Positions 5,800 through 8,323 of a stretch of 8,323 nucleotides of DNA are shown piece after piece. The stretch is from contig CAMORE010000093.1 of assembly GCA_946623365.1 (NCBI GenBank), forward strand, positions 1-8,323. The letters are read 5' to 3'. The first letter of the stretch is position 1; every line of letters begins with the position of its first letter. The notes below the pieces were generated by a model. That model made no database searches. It was not told the DNA's origin and was given only the letters and a program-made list of their open reading frames with translations. Source of the DNA: an uncultured Acinetobacter sp. (GTDB lineage Bacteria > Cyanobacteriota > Vampirovibrionia > Gastranaerophilales > Gastranaerophilaceae). The position numbers and the translations under genes were made by a program.

Positions 5800-6270
5800 T
5801 TATTTATGATATTTTTCACCTTTTAAAATCTTGAAAGCTCTATATATTTGTTCAACCAATATTAATCTTGCAAATTGGTGCAAAAAAGTCATTTTTGACA
5901 TGCTTAATTTGAAATTTGCTCTTTGGCTGACAATTTTTGAAAGTCCGCAGGATGAGCCTATTACAAAAACAAGTTCAGATGTTCCGCTTACGGTAATTTC
6001 ATTTATTTTCTCGGCAAACTCTTCCGAAGTTAATTGTTTTCCGCCAAGTTCTAATGTAATAACGTATGATTCGTCTTTGATTAACGACAGAATCTTATTT
6101 CCTTCTTCTTCAAGAATTTTCTCGATAAGATTTTCATCTTTTATTTCTACAGGATTCAATTCTATGATTTCTAAAGATGTGTATGGAGTCAAGCGTTTTA
6201 AAAACTCGTCCAGACCGTCTTTGAGAAATTTTTCTTTAATTTTACCCAGTGCAATAATTTTAATTTTCAC
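5800..6270 (-). CDS. rlmH: 23S rRNA (pseudouridine-1915-N3)-methyltransferase
   Basis: RlmH is a small SPOUT-class methyltransferase that methylates pseudouridine 1915 in helix 69 of 23S rRNA, using S-adenosylmethionine, on assembled ribosomes. The 156-residue length is normal. Family features are the start MKIKIIALGKIKEKF, LELGGKQLTSEEFA (73-86), FVIG (102-105), SKMTF-HQ (125-131) and the C-terminal YRAF-to-KYHK block (143-156). Two usually conserved positions differ: the glycine pair after FVI is Gly-Ser (105-106), and the Pro before HQ is Leu130. The fold and cofactor knot otherwise look intact. The start codon is GTG; its G is the last base of the upstream channel gene's TAG (1-base overlap), with AGGAAA 9 bases before it inside that gene. 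This implies translational coupling. No in-frame ATG fits better. Confidence 0.96.
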   Translation of the reverse strand: MKIKIIALGKIKEKFLKDGLDEFLKRLTPYTSLEIIELNPVEIKDENLIEKILEEEGNKILSLIKDESYVITLELGGKQLTSEEFAEKINEITVSGTSELVFVIGSSCGLSKIVSQRANFKLSMSKMTFLHQFARLILVEQIYRAFKILKGEKYHK

Positions 6271-7136
6271 TATTGCTCATTTCCTGTTTTTTCAATATAA
6301 ACACTTGTTGACGGAAATGCAAAGTTGATTCCTTCTTCTCTATAACGATGTATAATTTGTTTTATAATATTACCTTTTACAACTTTATATTTTGCCCACG
6401 CTGTTTCAGAAGTATATGCAAAAAGTCTCAAATTAATTGAACTGTCTGCTAATGCTTCAATTGATGTAAACATGCCTGAACCAATTATTTTTTCATCTTT
6501 TGCTGCAATATCTTTTAGTATTTCTATAGCCTTATCGAGTTTTTCATTTGAGGTGCCGTATTCTACACCGACAATAATATCAATTTTTCTCTTTTTGCAT
6601 TTAGAAACGTTTGTAATTGCCTCGTTTGCAATTGTATTATTCGGTACGTTTACAACGAAGTTGTCTAAAGTTCTGATTGAAGTAGAACGAAGATTTATTT
6701 TTTCAACATACCCTTCTATATTATCAAATTTTATGTAATCACCGATTTTATAAACTCTGTCACCCAATAATCCAACAGAACCAAAAACGTTACCGATTGC
6801 TTCTTTAGCAGCAAAACCGACTGCTAAACCTGTAATTCCGAAACCTGCAATAAGTGAAGATACATTGTAACCGAAACTTTGCAGGAATCCTGCCAGAAGC
6901 ATAAATATAATTATTGCTTTAAGAACTTTTATAAGTATCGGCAAAAGATTTACCAGAGAAGAGTCTGAATGCTTTTCTCTGAGTTTTCCTGTTACTCTGC
7001 CTTCCAAAGTATCAATAATTTTATTGATAACAATAATTAAAACTATATTTATAATAACCCCGATTATAAACGGAGAGTGTTTAGCCAAAAAATCTAAAAT
7101 CGGTTTTACAACTACATCTACTGCATTATCAATCAT
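6270..7136 (-). CDS. mscS: MscS-family small-conductance mechanosensitive channel
   Basis: MscS channels open under membrane tension in hypo-osmotic shock and release solutes, protecting the cell. The 288 residues match the three-helix E. coli-type form. Transmembrane segments lie at about 22-43 (TM1), 62-86 (TM2) and 92-125 (TM3, pore lining). The pore helix has the family's Gly/Ala packing pattern, GFGITGLAVGFAAKEAIGN (98-116). The beta domain follows: GDYIKF (132-137), GYVEKINLRST (142-152), and the VPNN element at 164-167. The C-terminal alpha/beta domain ends in FAFPSTSVYI (272-281), the usual vestibule strand. The ATG has AAGGAA 8 bases upstream, and an in-frame TGA lies 6 bases upstream, so the start is secure. 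It follows the cysteine desulfurase gene by 20 bases and overlaps rlmH by 1 base, so the three are probably co-transcribed. Ion preference and gating cannot be read from sequence. Confidence 0.95.
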   Translation of the reverse strand: MIDNAVDVVVKPILDFLAKHSPFIIGVIINIVLIIVINKIIDTLEGRVTGKLREKHSDSSLVNLLPILIKVLKAIIIFMLLAGFLQSFGYNVSSLIAGFGITGLAVGFAAKEAIGNVFGSVGLLGDRVYKIGDYIKFDNIEGYVEKINLRSTSIRTLDNFVVNVPNNTIANEAITNVSKCKKRKIDIIVGVEYGTSNEKLDKAIEILKDIAAKDEKIIGSGMFTSIEALADSSINLRLFAYTSETAWAKYKVVKGNIIKQIIHRYREEGINFAFPSTSVYIEKTGNEQ

Positions 7137-7144
7137 TTTTCATA

Positions 7145-7150
7145 TTCCTT
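7145..7150 (-). promoter_or_regulatory. Ribosome binding site of mscS
   Basis: On the minus strand the site reads AAGGAA, 8 bases before the mscS ATG and within the 20-base gap after the desulfurase stop. No promoter fits in this gap, which supports co-transcription. Confidence 0.65.
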
Positions 7151-7156
7151 TATTAT

Positions 7157-8323
7157 TTAAAAACCTTTTCTTTTTCTTAATTCTTTTAATTCATCTTGAA
7201 ATGGTGATATTTTTGTTAATTTATCCATTATTATAGGCATATTCTCAATTACATAGTCAATATCTTTTTCTGTATTATACCTTGACAAGCTGAATCTTAT
7301 TGAACCATGCAATGCCGTAAACGGAATTCCCATTGCTCTAAGAACGTGACTCGGTTCAAGTGAACCTGATGTGCAGGCACTTCCTGAACTTGCACAAATT
7401 CCTATATCACTCAAATGAAGTAATATTAATTCACCTTCCACATATTCAAATCCAATATTCGTAGTATTTGGAACTCTGTTTGTTATAGATGTATTAAGAC
7501 GAGCATTAAATACATTCTTTAAAATACCTGCTTCCAATTTATCACGTAATCTTTTAACTTCGGTTAACTCGTGGTTCATATTTTCCATTGCAAGTTCAGC
7601 CGCTTTCCCAAGTCCAACTATATATGGCACATTTTCGGTTCCCGCTCTCATGCCTCGTTCTTGGTGTCCGCCGTTTATTAGAGATGTCAGCCTTACATCA
7701 GGTTTGACATATAGTGCGCCGATTCCTTTCGGGGCGTGAAATTTGTGACCTGAAATACCTACTAAATCAATTTTTGTATCTTTAACATTAATAGGAATCT
7801 TGCCTCCTGCTTGAACTCCGTCTACAAAAACCCTTGTTTCAGGAGAATGAGATTTTACATATTCTGCAATTTCGTCAACGGGATGAATTACTCCGGTTTC
7901 ATTATTCGCCCACATTACAGATACAAGTGCCGTATCTTTTCTTAGCTTTTCTTTGAGTTCTTCAACTTCTAATTCTCCGTACGAATTCACTCCGATATAA
8001 TCAACTTCATACCCTTGTTTTTCAAACCATTTGTATGTGTTTAATACACAAGGATGTTCGACTTTTGTAGTAATTATATGGCGTTTTTCTTTGTTACAGT
8101 TCAAGACTCCTTTGATTGCCATATTAGCAGATTCTGAACCGCAGGAAGTGAAGAAAATCTCCTTTTCATCTCTTGCACCAAAAAAGTCACGAACTTTTAC
8201 TCTTGCTTCTCTTATTGCTGATGCAGGTTTTTTTGCAAAATCGTACATACTTGAAGGATTTGCGTATTCTTCACTTAAATAAGGAAGCATTTCCTCTAAA
8301 ACCTTTTTATCTATTGCAGTTGT
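7157..8323 (-). CDS. Cysteine desulfurase, NifS/IscS type (5' end beyond window)
   Basis: This PLP-dependent enzyme takes sulfur from L-cysteine, giving alanine and an enzyme persulfide that feeds Fe-S cluster assembly and thiolation. The frame is open to the right edge (388 visible residues) and begins TTAIDKKVLEEMLPYL. Because homologues start about ten residues earlier with a DNNATT block, the true start lies just outside and the Met codon at 8290 is internal. The Schiff-base Lys is in SGHKFHAPKG (codon 7744-7742). The active-site Cys is in SSGSACTSGSLEPSHVL (codon 7375-7373), within the short loop typical of group I (NifS/IscS) rather than SufS enzymes. VEHPCVLNT carries the PLP-stacking His, and VDGVQAGGK the Asp and Gln that hold the cofactor. 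All catalytic residues are present. NifS and IscS cannot be separated without the missing neighbour (NifU/IscU or IscR), so no symbol is given. It is the first visible gene of a likely operon with mscS and rlmH. Confidence 0.95.
   Translation of the reverse strand, partial: TTAIDKKVLEEMLPYLSEEYANPSSMYDFAKKPASAIREARVKVRDFFGARDEKEIFFTSCGSESANMAIKGVLNCNKEKRHIITTKVEHPCVLNTYKWFEKQGYEVDYIGVNSYGELEVEELKEKLRKDTALVSVMWANNETGVIHPVDEIAEYVKSHSPETRVFVDGVQAGGKIPINVKDTKIDLVGISGHKFHAPKGIGALYVKPDVRLTSLINGGHQERGMRAGTENVPYIVGLGKAAELAMENMNHELTEVKRLRDKLEAGILKNVFNARLNTSITNRVPNTTNIGFEYVEGELILLHLSDIGICASSGSACTSGSLEPSHVLRAMGIPFTALHGSIRFSLSRYNTEKDIDYVIENMPIIMDKLTKISPFQDELKELRKRKGF

Noticed and set aside
5831..6328. 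165-codon plus-strand reading frame over rlmH
   Set aside because: The minus strand encodes a clear RlmH with family motifs throughout. The plus frame is its antisense shadow, with no recognisable domain or start signal.
7157..8290. Complete cysteine desulfurase starting at the Met codon at 8290
   Set aside because: The frame stays open for 11 more codons to the edge, and those residues (TTAIDKKVLEE) match the conserved N-terminus, so the gene is truncated by the window.

Overview
The window is AT-rich bacterial chromosome with a compact mix of housekeeping genes and two unrecognised genes. Nothing in it looks mobile: no transposase, integrase, phage gene, CRISPR array or tRNA/rRNA gene was seen. 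The most likely source is a gut-type non-photosynthetic cyanobacterial relative (Gastranaerophilales, Melainabacteria/Vampirovibrionia). I infer this from the low GC, the AAA/GAA-rich codon use, and an N-terminal Asn-Pro-Ser-Phe-Lys-Gly motif in a hypothetical protein, which I recall as common in that group. The assignment is tentative and no marker gene settles it.

Left part (1-3684): two genes of unknown function diverge from a 319-base AT-rich spacer. On the minus strand, a gene that runs off the left edge encodes a protein with several hydrophobic segments (464 residues visible). On the plus strand, a complete 656-residue protein has a helical, coiled-coil-prone N-terminal half with an EF-hand-like acidic loop. 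Its C-terminal half is beta-rich, Asn/Gly/Ser/Tyr-rich and outer-membrane-barrel-like, yet there is no visible signal peptide. The spacer holds a TATAAT box inside an inverted repeat for the minus gene and a 14-base perfect palindrome just before the plus gene.

Middle (3685-5322): gltX, glutamyl-tRNA synthetase, is complete and stands alone on the plus strand. It has a leader that can fold into two competing helices just before the ribosome binding site. It ends at a 19-bp perfect hairpin with T-runs on both strands, which serves the converging genes on either side.

Right part (5407-8323, all minus strand, transcribed right to left): a NifS/IscS-type cysteine desulfurase (5' end beyond the right edge), an MscS-type mechanosensitive channel, RlmH (23S rRNA pseudouridine methyltransferase) and a small TSCPD-domain protein. 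The first three are spaced 20 bases apart and then overlapped by 1 base, so they look like an operon. The TSCPD gene sits 84 bases further on and appears to have its own promoter. Functionally this is a loose housekeeping cluster (sulfur transfer, osmotic safety valve, ribosome modification) rather than one pathway.

The best candidates for something undescribed are the two divergent unknown genes with their shared regulatory spacer, and the gltX leader.
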